DNA of 9,272 nt from assembly GCA_026702635.1 (NCBI GenBank), contig JAPPBZ010000008.1, positions 1 to 9,272 of the forward strand. Reading direction: 5' to 3'. Below, one piece after another: positions 1-7,240 of the stretch. A program made the position numbers and the translations under genes. Each line of letters starts with the position of its first letter. Position 1 is the stretch's first letter. This stretch comes from Bacteroidota bacterium. GTDB taxonomy: Bacteria; Bacteroidota; Rhodothermia; Rhodothermales; Bin80. The notes under the pieces were generated by a model. That model made no database searches. It saw only the letters and a list, made by a program, of their open reading frames with translations, and was not told the DNA's origin.

Positions 1-1
1 A

Positions 2-1576
2 TTTGTGGTTGCTGCGGGAATTGAGGAGAGTGGACTTCTGCGTCGAATCGAATGGCGCCTCTTACGCAAGGTACATCATTTACCTCTGGCGCTTCTTCGC
101 ATGATGGTGCCAACGGCACTGGTTTCGGCATTTATGAACAACACGCCTGTTGTGGCAATGTGGATGCAGCCTGTGCAACGCTGGGCATATCGGTCCAAAA
201 TTTCTCCGTCGAAAATGTTGATCCCGCTATCCTATGCGTCGATTGCTGGGGGAATGGTTACTTTAATGGGGTCATCCACGAATGTTGTGGTTGCAGGTTT
301 GGTGGAGGGGTATGATCTCCCTCCACTGGGGCTTTTTGATTTTTCCCTGATTGGGTTGCCGGCGGCAGTTGTCGTATTGATTTTCCTGACCTTTTTTGGC
401 GTGCGGCTTTTACCAGATCGGGCCAGTGAGCCTGTGTTCACGCGTTCTCGTCTTCAGCAATGTTTGTTTGAAATTCGTATTTCGGAGGGCTCTCCTTTTG
501 CAGGGAAGACATTAGATCAGGCGAAACTGGACACCGATAACGAATCCACTATCGTTCAGGTGCGGCGGGGGAAGCACATTATGCCTGTTGATCGGCAATT
601 CGTTCTGGGGCAGAGGGATGTGCTGTGCTTTAGCGGAGATGTCTCCATATTTGAAAATCTCCTGCTTAGACCTGGTTTAGAGCCTGGTGTAGCAATTGCC
701 AAAGAGCGGACAAAGAATCTACTTCCAATGTATGAGGCGGTGATTAGTGAGACCTCCAATCTGGTTGGAAAATCACTCAAAGATGTAGATTTTTTGTCAA
801 CCTATGGTGGAGTTGTCCTAGCCGTACAACAGAGGGCAGGAGGGCTAGAGGGAGCAATGACGGATATTACTCTGAAAGCCGGAGACCTGATTCTGGTTGG
901 TGCGGTGGCAGGTTTTGAGGATCGTTGGAATGCAAGCCACACAGAGTTCTACTATGTGTTGCCTCGCGGAGCATCTCACGGGAAGCCCCCCAAGAGGCAA
1001 CTTGTATTGTCACTGGGGATTCTGGTCACGATGATTGTTATGATTGCGATGCAGCTGGCTCCGCTACCTACGGTTGCATTTGGAGGAGCGTTGGCCATGG
1101 TTGTGACACGCTGCATCGGGATTACAACTGCTCGAAATGCCCTGGACTTGCAGGTATTGCTGCTAATTGCAGCAGCTCTAGGGCTTGGTGTCGCGGCCGA
1201 GAAGACCGGTCTTGCAGAGGGACTCGCTCAGATTCTGACAAGTATGGCCACCGTGAATCCGATTTTGGCGCTGATAGGGCTATATGCCTGTACCAATATT
1301 ATGACAGAGTTAATTGCAAACAAAGCGGCAGCGGTGTTGATGCTGCCGGTTGCCCTTGGAATGGCAACCACTTTGGATGCAGACCCCAAAGCTTTTATAC
1401 TGGCCGTAGCTGTTGCCGCAGCCGCCAGCTTTATGACTCCGGTGGGGTACCAGACGAACTTAATGGTTATGGCAGCCGGGAACTACAAGGTCCGTGATTA
1501 TTTACGAGTTGGCCTACCAATCAGTTTATTGATCATGATCACAGCAGTGACGATTATATCTGTGAAGTGGTTCTAA
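2..1576 (+). CDS. SLC13-family permease with two RCK_C (TrkA_C) domains, 5' partial
   Basis: Inner-membrane secondary transporter of the SLC13/DASS (ArsB/NhaD-like) superfamily, likely for sulfate or another divalent anion. The frame is open to the left edge, so the GTG at 5 is not the true start; by comparison with the family about 65-70 residues are missing. Counting from that GTG, the first half holds the NNTPVVA signature (45-51) and GSSTN (89-93). Two soluble RCK_C-like domains follow (about 153-222 and 240-302), each with the phrase pattern GK-L and GD-L. The second membrane half has ANKAAAVLMLP (438-448) and the matching TPVGYQTN (478-485), the repeated substrate/sodium-binding hairpins. 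It ends in a hydrophobic helix and KWF. The fused ATP sulfurylase/APS kinase 134 bases downstream supports sulfate as substrate, but this is inference; sequence alone does not fix substrate or coupling ion. Confidence 0.9.
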   Translation, partial: FVVAAGIEESGLLRRIEWRLLRKVHHLPLALLRMMVPTALVSAFMNNTPVVAMWMQPVQRWAYRSKISPSKMLIPLSYASIAGGMVTLMGSSTNVVVAGLVEGYDLPPLGLFDFSLIGLPAAVVVLIFLTFFGVRLLPDRASEPVFTRSRLQQCLFEIRISEGSPFAGKTLDQAKLDTDNESTIVQVRRGKHIMPVDRQFVLGQRDVLCFSGDVSIFENLLLRPGLEPGVAIAKERTKNLLPMYEAVISETSNLVGKSLKDVDFLSTYGGVVLAVQQRAGGLEGAMTDITLKAGDLILVGAVAGFEDRWNASHTEFYYVLPRGASHGKPPKRQLVLSLGILVTMIVMIAMQLAPLPTVAFGGALAMVVTRCIGITTARNALDLQVLLLIAAALGLGVAAEKTGLAEGLAQILTSMATVNPILALIGLYACTNIMTELIANKAAAVLMLPVALGMATTLDADPKAFILAVAVAAAASFMTPVGYQTNLMVMAAGNYKVRDYLRVGLPISLLIMITAVTIISVKWF

Positions 1577-1634
1577 GTGGGGAGCAGTAATCCAGGAAGT
1601 TCAATCAAACAGAACAAATTTCTCTGTCAATAGT

Positions 1635-1681
1635 GAACCGGTTCGCTTTTAATTGAGTGGCGGAGCGCTCCTCCATATTTA
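1635..1681 (+). promoter_or_regulatory. possible promoter/operator with two 10-bp palindromes upstream of the ATP sulfurylase gene
   Basis: The gap between permease and sulfurylase contains two perfect 10-base palindromes, GAACCGGTTC (1635-1644) and GGAGCGCTCC (1662-1671). The second extends to TGG/CCA outer arms (1658-1675) with one mismatch. A weak sigma70-like promoter overlaps it: TTGAGT (1653-1658), a 17-base spacer, then TATTTA (1676-1681), about 30 bases before the ATG at 1711. A palindrome sitting inside a promoter spacer suits a repressor or activator site. The -10 match is poor, and these could also be chance or a weak hairpin. There is no T-run, so it is not an obvious terminator. 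Confidence 0.3.
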
Positions 1682-1710
1682 CCGATTGGACACAGAATTG
1701 ATCTACGCTG

Positions 1711-3423
1711 ATGCTGACGTTAATTGATCCTCATGGAGGTTCAATTTTGGAACTCGTTGTTGAGAACGAGCGTGCGGATGTTCTTAAAAACGAATCCGTA
1801 AACATTCCATCAATCACCCTGACGGGGAGGCAGTTATGCGATCTTGAATTACTGCTCTGTGGGGGTTTTTCTCCGCTGAGAGGCTTTCTGAATCAGCGTG
1901 ATTACGATAGTGTATTGGAGCGTATGCGCCTCTCGTGTGGTACACTTTGGCCAATGCCCATCACCCTCGATATTACAGAAGCGGATGTGCAGCGGATTAG
2001 GGGGTACGATCGAGTTGCGCTGCGTGATATTACTGGGGTGCCTTTGGCAAGCCTTCATGTTGGAGATCTATGGAAGCCGGATAAGGAGGCAGAGGCAGAA
2101 AAAGCATTCGGAACCACCAGCCCCGAGCACCCCGCGGTAGCATACCTGATGGATCAGGCAGGCTCCTATTATCTGGGTGGTGATTTGGAAGGGATCCAAA
2201 TGCCGCCACATTATGACTTTCTTGATCTTCGTCATACGCCCAGGCAGCTACGCAATTTTTTTCAGTCCCGCGGACGTTCCCGGATTGTAGCGTTTCAGAC
2301 ACGGAACCCCATGCACAGGGCTCATAAGGAGCTCACCGACAGGGCCTCAAGAGACATAGATGCACAGTTGCTAATTCACCCGGTAGTGGGAATGACAAAA
2401 CCAGGTGACATAGATCATTATACCCGTGTAAGAAGCTACAGGAGGCTACTGGATTATTATCCGAAGGGGCAGGCATCACTGAGTCTATTGCCACTGGCAA
2501 TGAGGATGGGTGGACCACGAGAGGCACTCTGGCACGCAATTATTCGCAAAAACTATGGTTGCACGCATCTCATTATCGGCCGGGATCATGCCGGTCCTGG
2601 CAAGATGAAAGGGGGAACCCCTTTTTATGGACCTTACGATGCACAGGAACTGGTGAAAGCCCATACGGAGGAATTGGGAATGGAGGTCGTACCGTTCCGC
2701 TTGATGGTCTATGTACCGGCGTCAGATTTATACAAGCCGATCGATGAAGTAGCAGAGAATGAAACAACTTTGGATATTTCTGGAACAGAGCTGCGCGGCA
2801 TGCTCGTCAGGGGTGAAGAGATTCCCGAGTGGTTTTCCTATCCGGGTGTCATTGAAGAATTACAAAAAACATATCCCCCTCGGGGGCAGCAGGGATTTGC
2901 AGTGTTTTTGACCGGATTATCCGGGTCGGGAAAGTCTACAATCGCAAATGCGCTGCAGGCACGACTTCTGGAGATCTTCTCTTGCCCGGTCACCTTGTTA
3001 GATGGGGATGTCGTTCGTACTTATCTTAGTAAGGGGCTTGGTTTTTCCAAAATAGATCGGTCTACAAATGTACAGCGCATCGGCTATGTTGCTTCTGAAA
3101 TCGTCAAACACCGAGGGATTGTTATCTGTGCTCCAATTGCTCCTTATGAAGAAGACAGAGCAATTAATCGCAGGCGGATTGAACGCGAAGGGGGATACAT
3201 TGAAGTATTTGTTGATGCACCGATAGAGGTCTGTGAGCGTAGGGATGTCAAGGGACTCTACGCAAAGGCGCGTGCCGGAATGATCAAAGGATTTACTGGA
3301 ATTGATGATCCATATGAGATACCTGAAATTCCTGAAGTGGTTTGTAAAACCGACAAGGAAACGGTCGAAGAAAGCACGGATCTTGTCGTAAAGAAGCTGA
3401 GAGAATTGGAATTTTTGATTTAG
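1711..3423 (+). CDS. sat: bifunctional sulfate adenylyltransferase / adenylylsulfate kinase
   Basis: Makes APS from ATP and sulfate, then phosphorylates APS to PAPS, in the cytoplasm. The 570 residues match the full length of SAT-APSK fusions. Residues 1-165 form the PUA-like N-terminal sulfurylase domain, beginning with the conserved LIDPHGG (4-10) and GGFSPLRGFL (51-60). The catalytic sulfurylase domain (about 170-388) has QTRNPMHRAH (196-205, the HxxH-type nucleotide site) and GRDHAGPG (290-297). The APS kinase domain (about 394-570) has the P-loop GLSGSGKST (402-410), DGD (431-433), LGFS (443-446), and KGLYAKARAG with FTGIDDPYE (514-536). The position of the E. coli CysC phospho-acceptor Ser109 is Ala477 (APIAPYEEDR). 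ATG 1711 is chosen because homologs begin just before the LI-PHGG motif, although it lacks a clear ribosome site. The gene is followed after 6 bases by the dehydrogenase, implying one transcript. Confidence 0.96.
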   Translation: MLTLIDPHGGSILELVVENERADVLKNESVNIPSITLTGRQLCDLELLLCGGFSPLRGFLNQRDYDSVLERMRLSCGTLWPMPITLDITEADVQRIRGYDRVALRDITGVPLASLHVGDLWKPDKEAEAEKAFGTTSPEHPAVAYLMDQAGSYYLGGDLEGIQMPPHYDFLDLRHTPRQLRNFFQSRGRSRIVAFQTRNPMHRAHKELTDRASRDIDAQLLIHPVVGMTKPGDIDHYTRVRSYRRLLDYYPKGQASLSLLPLAMRMGGPREALWHAIIRKNYGCTHLIIGRDHAGPGKMKGGTPFYGPYDAQELVKAHTEELGMEVVPFRLMVYVPASDLYKPIDEVAENETTLDISGTELRGMLVRGEEIPEWFSYPGVIEELQKTYPPRGQQGFAVFLTGLSGSGKSTIANALQARLLEIFSCPVTLLDGDVVRTYLSKGLGFSKIDRSTNVQRIGYVASEIVKHRGIVICAPIAPYEEDRAINRRRIEREGGYIEVFVDAPIEVCERRDVKGLYAKARAGMIKGFTGIDDPYEIPEIPEVVCKTDKETVEESTDLVVKKLRELEFLI

Positions 3424-3429
3424 ATAGAT

Positions 3430-4767
3430 ATGAGTAAAACAGTGCAGCAATCCATAGAAGACAGGATCGCGTCACGTGATCTTCGTGTCGCTATATTGGG
3501 ATTGGGATATGTGGGGTTACCGTTGGCGGCTGCGTTTGCAGAGGCGGGATTCAGCGTCATTGGGATTGATGTTGATGAGAAGAAGGTACGTTTGATTAAT
3601 CGTGGTGCCTCCTACATAGAGGATATCCCCAACGATCGTTTGGCACCACTAGTGGCAAGTGGCTCGTTGAGAGCCACCAGCGACTTCAATATTCTCGATA
3701 CATGTGATTCGGTTAGTGTTTGTGTTCCCACACCACTTCGCAAAACGGGAGCGCCGGATATTTCACATATTTTGAGCGCTACGGATGCGATCGCGAAGCG
3801 TCTTCATCCAGGGATGATCATCGTGCTGGAGAGTACGACGTACCCGGGCACCACCACAGAAGTAATCTTGCCCCGCTTCCATCAGGAAGCCATGAATCTA
3901 GGAGTTGGAAAGGACTTTTTCCTATGCTTTTCCCCAGAGCGTGTGGACCCGGGGCGTAAAGACTGGACCACCAAAAATACACCGAAGGTCATGGGGGGGG
4001 TGACATCGTCATGCCTCCAGGTGGGCCAAGCGCTCTATGAGTCCGCGATTGAGTCGGTTGTCCCCGTATCGAGTACTGAGGCGGCTGAACTTACCAAGTT
4101 AGTAGAAAATACGTTTCGAGCCGTCAATATTGGTTTGGCGAATGAAGTGCTTTTGATTTGTGACAAACTTGGGTTAAATGCTTGGGAAGTGATTGAAGCT
4201 GCGGCAACCAAACCGTTCGGGTTCATGAAATTTTTGCCCGGTCCCGGTTTGGGTGGACACTGCATCCCGATTGACCCGCAGTACCTATCCTGGAAGCTGC
4301 GTACACTCGGCTACACTGCCCGGTTCATTGAGTTGGCAACCGAAATCAATACCGCGATGCCGAAGTATTGGGTACACTGTATACAGGATATTCTGAATGA
4401 GGACGGTAAGCCGCTCCGTGGAAGTAATGTCCTGGTCATTGGTGTTGCGTACAAAAAAAATGTGGGGGATTTGAGGGAATCTCCGGCATTGGATATCCTG
4501 AAATTACTCAGAGATAAGGGAGCGGAAATCAGTTATCACGATCCCCTTGTATCGGCGTTCACCTTGGATGAACTGGAAATGGTCTCCGTTACTGACCTGG
4601 ATCGTGCTCTGGAGTCGGCCGATTGTGTGTTGATTGCTACGGATCATGCCAGTTACGATTGGGCGGAATTGTATGCACGGGCCCGATTAGTCGTAGATAC
4701 GCGTGCTACGTTGCATCGGGAACAGGATGAGATTCTGCAATATTCGCAGGAACAGGTGAAGCTGTAG
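3430..4767 (+). CDS. nucleotide-sugar dehydrogenase, UDP-N-acetyl-D-glucosamine 6-dehydrogenase (WbpA) type
   Basis: NAD-dependent four-electron oxidation of a UDP-hexosamine C6 alcohol to the uronic acid, giving a precursor for acidic surface polysaccharide. At 445 residues it has normal family length. The N-terminal Rossmann domain carries GLGYVGLP (24-31) and IDVDEKKV (46-53). VCVPTPLRKTG-PDIS (97-112) is the form typical of WbpA/TviB-type enzymes acting on N-acetylated sugars rather than of UDP-glucose dehydrogenase. The central domain has SPERVDPG (168-175), ELTKLVENTFRAVNI (220-234) and the catalytic cysteine in GLGGHCIP (Cys278). The C-terminal UDP-binding domain has VLVIGVAYKKNVGDLRESP (334-352). 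The start lies 6 bases after the sulfurylase stop with no clear Shine-Dalgarno sequence, so translational coupling is likely. Exact substrate (UDP-GlcNAc, -GalNAc or -ManNAc) cannot be decided from motifs. The operon pairing with PAPS synthesis hints at a sulfated or uronic polymer. Confidence 0.93.
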   Translation: MSKTVQQSIEDRIASRDLRVAILGLGYVGLPLAAAFAEAGFSVIGIDVDEKKVRLINRGASYIEDIPNDRLAPLVASGSLRATSDFNILDTCDSVSVCVPTPLRKTGAPDISHILSATDAIAKRLHPGMIIVLESTTYPGTTTEVILPRFHQEAMNLGVGKDFFLCFSPERVDPGRKDWTTKNTPKVMGGVTSSCLQVGQALYESAIESVVPVSSTEAAELTKLVENTFRAVNIGLANEVLLICDKLGLNAWEVIEAAATKPFGFMKFLPGPGLGGHCIPIDPQYLSWKLRTLGYTARFIELATEINTAMPKYWVHCIQDILNEDGKPLRGSNVLVIGVAYKKNVGDLRESPALDILKLLRDKGAEISYHDPLVSAFTLDELEMVSVTDLDRALESADCVLIATDHASYDWAELYARARLVVDTRATLHREQDEILQYSQEQVKL

Positions 4768-4783
4768 TGGTTGCTATTGTGGT

Positions 4784-4806
4784 CCCTTGTGCAATGCACA
4801 TGAGGG
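4784..4806 (+). other. imperfect hairpin just after the dehydrogenase gene
   Basis: CCCTTGTGC (4784-4792) can pair with GCACA (4796-4800) plus AGGG (4803-4806), giving about 9 base pairs with a two-base TG bulge and an AAT loop. It lies 17 bases after the stop codon, where a 3'-end structure of the operon could be. No T-run follows, so intrinsic termination is not supported; it could protect a 3' end or be chance. Confidence 0.25.
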
Positions 4807-4910
4807 AGCGGTTCTGTGGGCAGGGCACTGCATGGGAGGTGCAGAAAAACGGTCAAAAGCAAGGATTGCGTTCATCGTAACGGGCCCGGCATGTGTAGAT
4901 AGGGCATCAG

Positions 4911-4928
4911 GGTTGAAATCTTTTAACC
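4911..4928 (+). other. short A/T-rich inverted repeat upstream of the 43-aa ORF
   Basis: GGTTGAAATCTTTTAACC can fold on itself with GGTT/AACC outer arms, a G-T wobble and three A-T pairs around a very small loop. It ends 11 bases before the ribosome site of the small membrane ORF. No promoter with good spacing was found alongside it. It may be an operator, a weak hairpin or chance. Confidence 0.2.
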
Positions 4929-4951
4929 TCCATAACTGCAAGGTGACTACG

Positions 4952-5083
4952 ATGAAAAAGCGCAATTATTGGCATGTCTTCGGGATTGCGGGACTCATGA
5001 CCGCAGCGATCAGTGTAGTTGTCTGGGCGCGCAGGGATCGGGAGCAACGGGAGCATCAGATACATCATTCCCTAAGGGGATAG
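4952..5083 (+). CDS. small single-span membrane protein (43 aa), hypothetical
   Basis: A 43-codon frame starting at ATG 4952 with a good ribosome site, AAGGTG (4940-4945), six bases before the start. The product has a basic N-terminus (MKKRN), one uninterrupted hydrophobic stretch at about residues 6-26 (YWHVFGIAGLMTAAISVVVW) and then a strongly charged tail rich in Arg, Glu, Gln and His (27-43). By the positive-inside rule both ends are basic, so orientation is unclear; the first residues also resemble a signal sequence without a cleavage site. It lies 184 bases after the dehydrogenase on the same strand. The frame is open back to a TTG at 4787, but that longer reading looks non-coding. I do not recognise a family. 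Such short frames can arise by chance; the ribosome site and membrane-protein design are the only support. Confidence 0.45.
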   Translation: MKKRNYWHVFGIAGLMTAAISVVVWARRDREQREHQIHHSLRG

Positions 5084-5248
5084 TTGCCTGATCTGCCCGG
5101 ACGGGAAGGCTGTGGTACCTGTATCTGACAATGGTGGTCGAAGTGGTCGAGAGACCGCCGCGGTTCCGTGGGCGGGGGCGAGTTGAGGATGCAGCAGAAG
5201 CGGATGCAGGGTCGTAAGTATCGCGGGTTCAGGCCTCAGAATGTGCGT
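5084..5248. other. convergent intergenic gap, no gene supported
   Basis: The gap between the + strand genes and the end of the - strand glycosyltransferase gene is G-rich on the + strand. It contains a short tandem repeat, GTGGTCGA at 5134-5141 and 5143-5150, and a GC-rich inverted repeat, CCGCC 5155-5159 with GGCGG 5171-5175. Neither is followed by a T-run on either strand, so no bidirectional terminator is called. A 28-codon + strand frame (5131-5217) has no ribosome site and is not called. Confidence 0.5.
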
Positions 5249-6358
5249 CTATGAGTCTTTCATGGACGCTACCATTTCCAGTTCGCGAACATACATTTCT
5301 TCTGCTTTTCCGATCCAGGATCGAAGTTCGGTCGCGTCATAGTCGTATTTCGGAATAAATTCGACCAATCGATCCAGATTCAGGTCATCAGTTTGTATGG
5401 CAGCGCCAAGGTTTGTGCCGTCCACCCCGTTGCAGTGCTGCTCGAAATGTTTATGGAGGGGGTTGAGCATGAGGGGTTTGCGAAGGTACATGGCTTCTGC
5501 CATCGTTTCAAATCCTGAGGTAGTGACAATACCTTGGCAGCATGCCATCATTTCCAGAAAGTGACTGCCATGCAGGCGGTGGAAGGTGAGCGTATCACTG
5601 TGATGCGTGATTTCTTCGGCTTGGGCGTTATTCCAAAAACAGTGCAGTTGGTAAGTGGGGTTACGTTCGTGCCAAGCAATCACATCTTTGCTGAGACTGT
5701 GATGGTACAGATAGATCAGGAAATAAGGTTCGGACACATCTTCAGGCAATTCAAACAACTCATCCCTGAGCAGGGGCGGCATCACGACGATTTTTTTCTC
5801 CGGAAGGGGTGGAGCGTCATAAAGGGAAAGTGCCAGTCGGCGCTCGGCACCCAATCCAGTTAAGCGTGTGAAGGTCATGGCTGAAATTTTCTGTACCTCG
5901 AAGCCAGCCGGGAACTGATACTGGGGATGCAGAAACATAAATTGATGCCCCACTGCAACCATCGGGATTTTTGGGCGCTCACGCAGCATGAAAAATCCAG
6001 CAAGCGGCTCAAAGAAGTTTACAATGATATCCGGATTTTCCGTCTGGAGTATTTCACTAAGGATTGCAAAGCTGCGATTGAATTCGTTCCATCGGAAGCT
6101 GTTATTGACCAACGTACGCCCCCAGTCAATGCTCCGGGTTTCCTGATTGACAAAGAAGCGCCCACTTGGCACCTGTATGACAGGGGCTTCCAGACATTCC
6201 TCAAAATAGTCGGGAAGGGCAAGATCTCCCCCTTGGCTCACCACTGCTTTGCAAACAGAGTGCCCTGACCTGCGGAGTATGGACGCGAGGGCAAGTGCTT
6301 GGGTCAAGTGACCGCGGCCTTCCCCCTGCACAATGAAGAGAACACGTAATCCAGCCAT
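5249..6358 (-). CDS. GT-B glycosyltransferase, MJ1255/VC2487-like family
   Basis: Probable cytoplasmic or membrane-associated glycosyltransferase of the family often called MJ1255/Glyco_trans_1_3, related to MurG-type GT-B enzymes. It has 369 residues, near family length. The N-terminal acceptor domain opens with LRVLFIVQGEGRGHLTQALAL (4-24), where the GEGRGH loop (12-17) is the family hallmark. An NFFEPLAGF segment (114-122) follows. The C-terminal nucleotide-sugar domain begins near YFLIYLYHH (212-220) and has FETMAEAMYLRKPLM (283-297) with HKHFEQ-CNG (302-311), the usual donor-binding helix and loop. No membrane helix or signal peptide is seen. ATG 6358 lies one base after the TAA of the phosphoesterase gene, so the two are surely co-transcribed. 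Pairing with an LpxH-like enzyme suggests a role in envelope lipid or lipid-linked glycan assembly; donor and acceptor are unknown. Confidence 0.88.
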   Translation of the reverse strand: MAGLRVLFIVQGEGRGHLTQALALASILRRSGHSVCKAVVSQGGDLALPDYFEECLEAPVIQVPSGRFFVNQETRSIDWGRTLVNNSFRWNEFNRSFAILSEILQTENPDIIVNFFEPLAGFFMLRERPKIPMVAVGHQFMFLHPQYQFPAGFEVQKISAMTFTRLTGLGAERRLALSLYDAPPLPEKKIVVMPPLLRDELFELPEDVSEPYFLIYLYHHSLSKDVIAWHERNPTYQLHCFWNNAQAEEITHHSDTLTFHRLHGSHFLEMMACCQGIVTTSGFETMAEAMYLRKPLMLNPLHKHFEQHCNGVDGTNLGAAIQTDDLNLDRLVEFIPKYDYDATELRSWIGKAEEMYVRELEMVASMKDS

Positions 6359-6359
6359 G

Positions 6360-7187
6360 TTAGGCGGCCACTTCCGGTGCGATATTGGTCATCGTATCAA
6401 ACGGTGCGCCATTGGTTGTGCCCCGGGTCAGCTGAGGCTTATGGTCCATCGTTACCCAGTGCAGGAGTTCCAGTCGGCCATCAAAATGTTCGACTAGTCC
6501 TGTGCAACTTTCAATCCAGTCTCCTGAGTTGGCATATAGGATGGATTCGATTTCGCGTATTTCAGCAAAATGAACATGACCACAAACAATTCCATCGGCG
6601 TGATTCGCTTTTGCGACTCCAACCATTGCATTCTCAAAGTCGGCAATGGCCTGAACCGCGCGCTTCGTCCGATGCTTCATGTATGCTGAAAGTGACCAGT
6701 AGGGCATTCCAAGAAGCCGTCTTGCTCGATTGAGTCCGCGATTCGATACAAGCAGAGCACGATACGCTTTGGAGCCAAGCACAGAGAGCCAGCGTGCATG
6801 CCGGATCATCCCGTCGAAGACATCTCCATGCAGGACAAGCAGTTTACGACCATCGGCGGTCACATGCATAGCTTCTTGCTTTATATGGATTCTCCCCAAC
6901 CGAAGCCCGAGGTAATCCCGGGCGAATTCATCATGATTTCCCGGTAGATAGATCACGTGGGTTCCTTTCCGGGCTTTGCGCAGGATCTTTTGGATTACGT
7001 TATTATGGAATTGATCCCAATGCCATGATCGGGACAGGGCCCAGCCGTCAAAGATATCCCCCACGAGGTAAAGCGTATCGCTTTCGTTGTGTCGAAGAAA
7101 ATCCAGCAGATAGGCTGCTTTTGTATCCTTCGTGCCAAGGTGAAAGTCGGACAGCCAAATTGTGCGATAGTGTTTTACACCACTCAT
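6360..7187 (-). CDS. LpxH-like calcineurin-fold metallophosphoesterase (UDP-2,3-diacylglucosamine diphosphatase family)
   Basis: Two-metal phosphoesterase related to LpxH, which cleaves UDP-2,3-diacylglucosamine in lipid A synthesis. Numbering from ATG 7187 (275 aa), the metal-ligand blocks are in order: SDFHLGT (Asp14, His16), GDIFDGW (Asp44), GNHDE (Asn84-His85), LHGDVFD (His120) and CGHVHFAE (His204 and His206). The GNHDE and HGDVFD forms match the LpxH-like group of Bacteroidota and many other phyla rather than E. coli LpxH, so lipid A hydrolase activity is likely but not certain. The start is ambiguous. ATG 7187 puts the first residues six before RTIWLSDFHLG, as in relatives, but has no ribosome site. 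TTG 7244 gives 294 aa, overlaps the preceding stop as TTGA, and has AAGGGA seven bases upstream. The gene ends one base before the glycosyltransferase. Confidence 0.88.
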   Translation of the reverse strand: MSGVKHYRTIWLSDFHLGTKDTKAAYLLDFLRHNESDTLYLVGDIFDGWALSRSWHWDQFHNNVIQKILRKARKGTHVIYLPGNHDEFARDYLGLRLGRIHIKQEAMHVTADGRKLLVLHGDVFDGMIRHARWLSVLGSKAYRALLVSNRGLNRARRLLGMPYWSLSAYMKHRTKRAVQAIADFENAMVGVAKANHADGIVCGHVHFAEIREIESILYANSGDWIESCTGLVEHFDGRLELLHWVTMDHKPQLTRGTTNGAPFDTMTNIAPEVAA

Positions 7188-7240
7188 TAAGGGAATCGCA
7201 AGCTGTTGGGGCAGTACAAGCCGGGATGGACTGATATGAT

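Noticed and set aside
925..1497. 190-codon + strand frame overlapping the permease gene
   Set aside because: It lies in another frame of a clearly conserved transporter; its product is Cys/Arg/Gly/Ser-rich with no membrane or domain pattern. Treated as a shadow.
1735..1749. Strong Shine-Dalgarno-like GGAGGT six bases before an in-frame TTG (1747) inside the sulfurylase gene
   Set aside because: GGAGGT encodes the Gly-Gly of the conserved LIDPHGG N-terminal motif, so the true start must lie upstream, at ATG 1711.
2998..3450. 150-codon - strand frame opposite the APS kinase domain
   Set aside because: Antisense to conserved kinase motifs, with no ribosome site or recognisable domain; a shadow frame.
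4787..4951. N-terminal extension of the 43-residue membrane ORF back to TTG 4787
   Set aside because: The extra 55 residues show no coherent structure and no ribosome site, while ATG 4952 has a good one.
5131..5217. 28-codon + strand frame (MVVEVVERPPRF...) in the convergent gap
   Set aside because: No ribosome site, short, built partly from a GTGGTCGA tandem repeat; within chance expectation.
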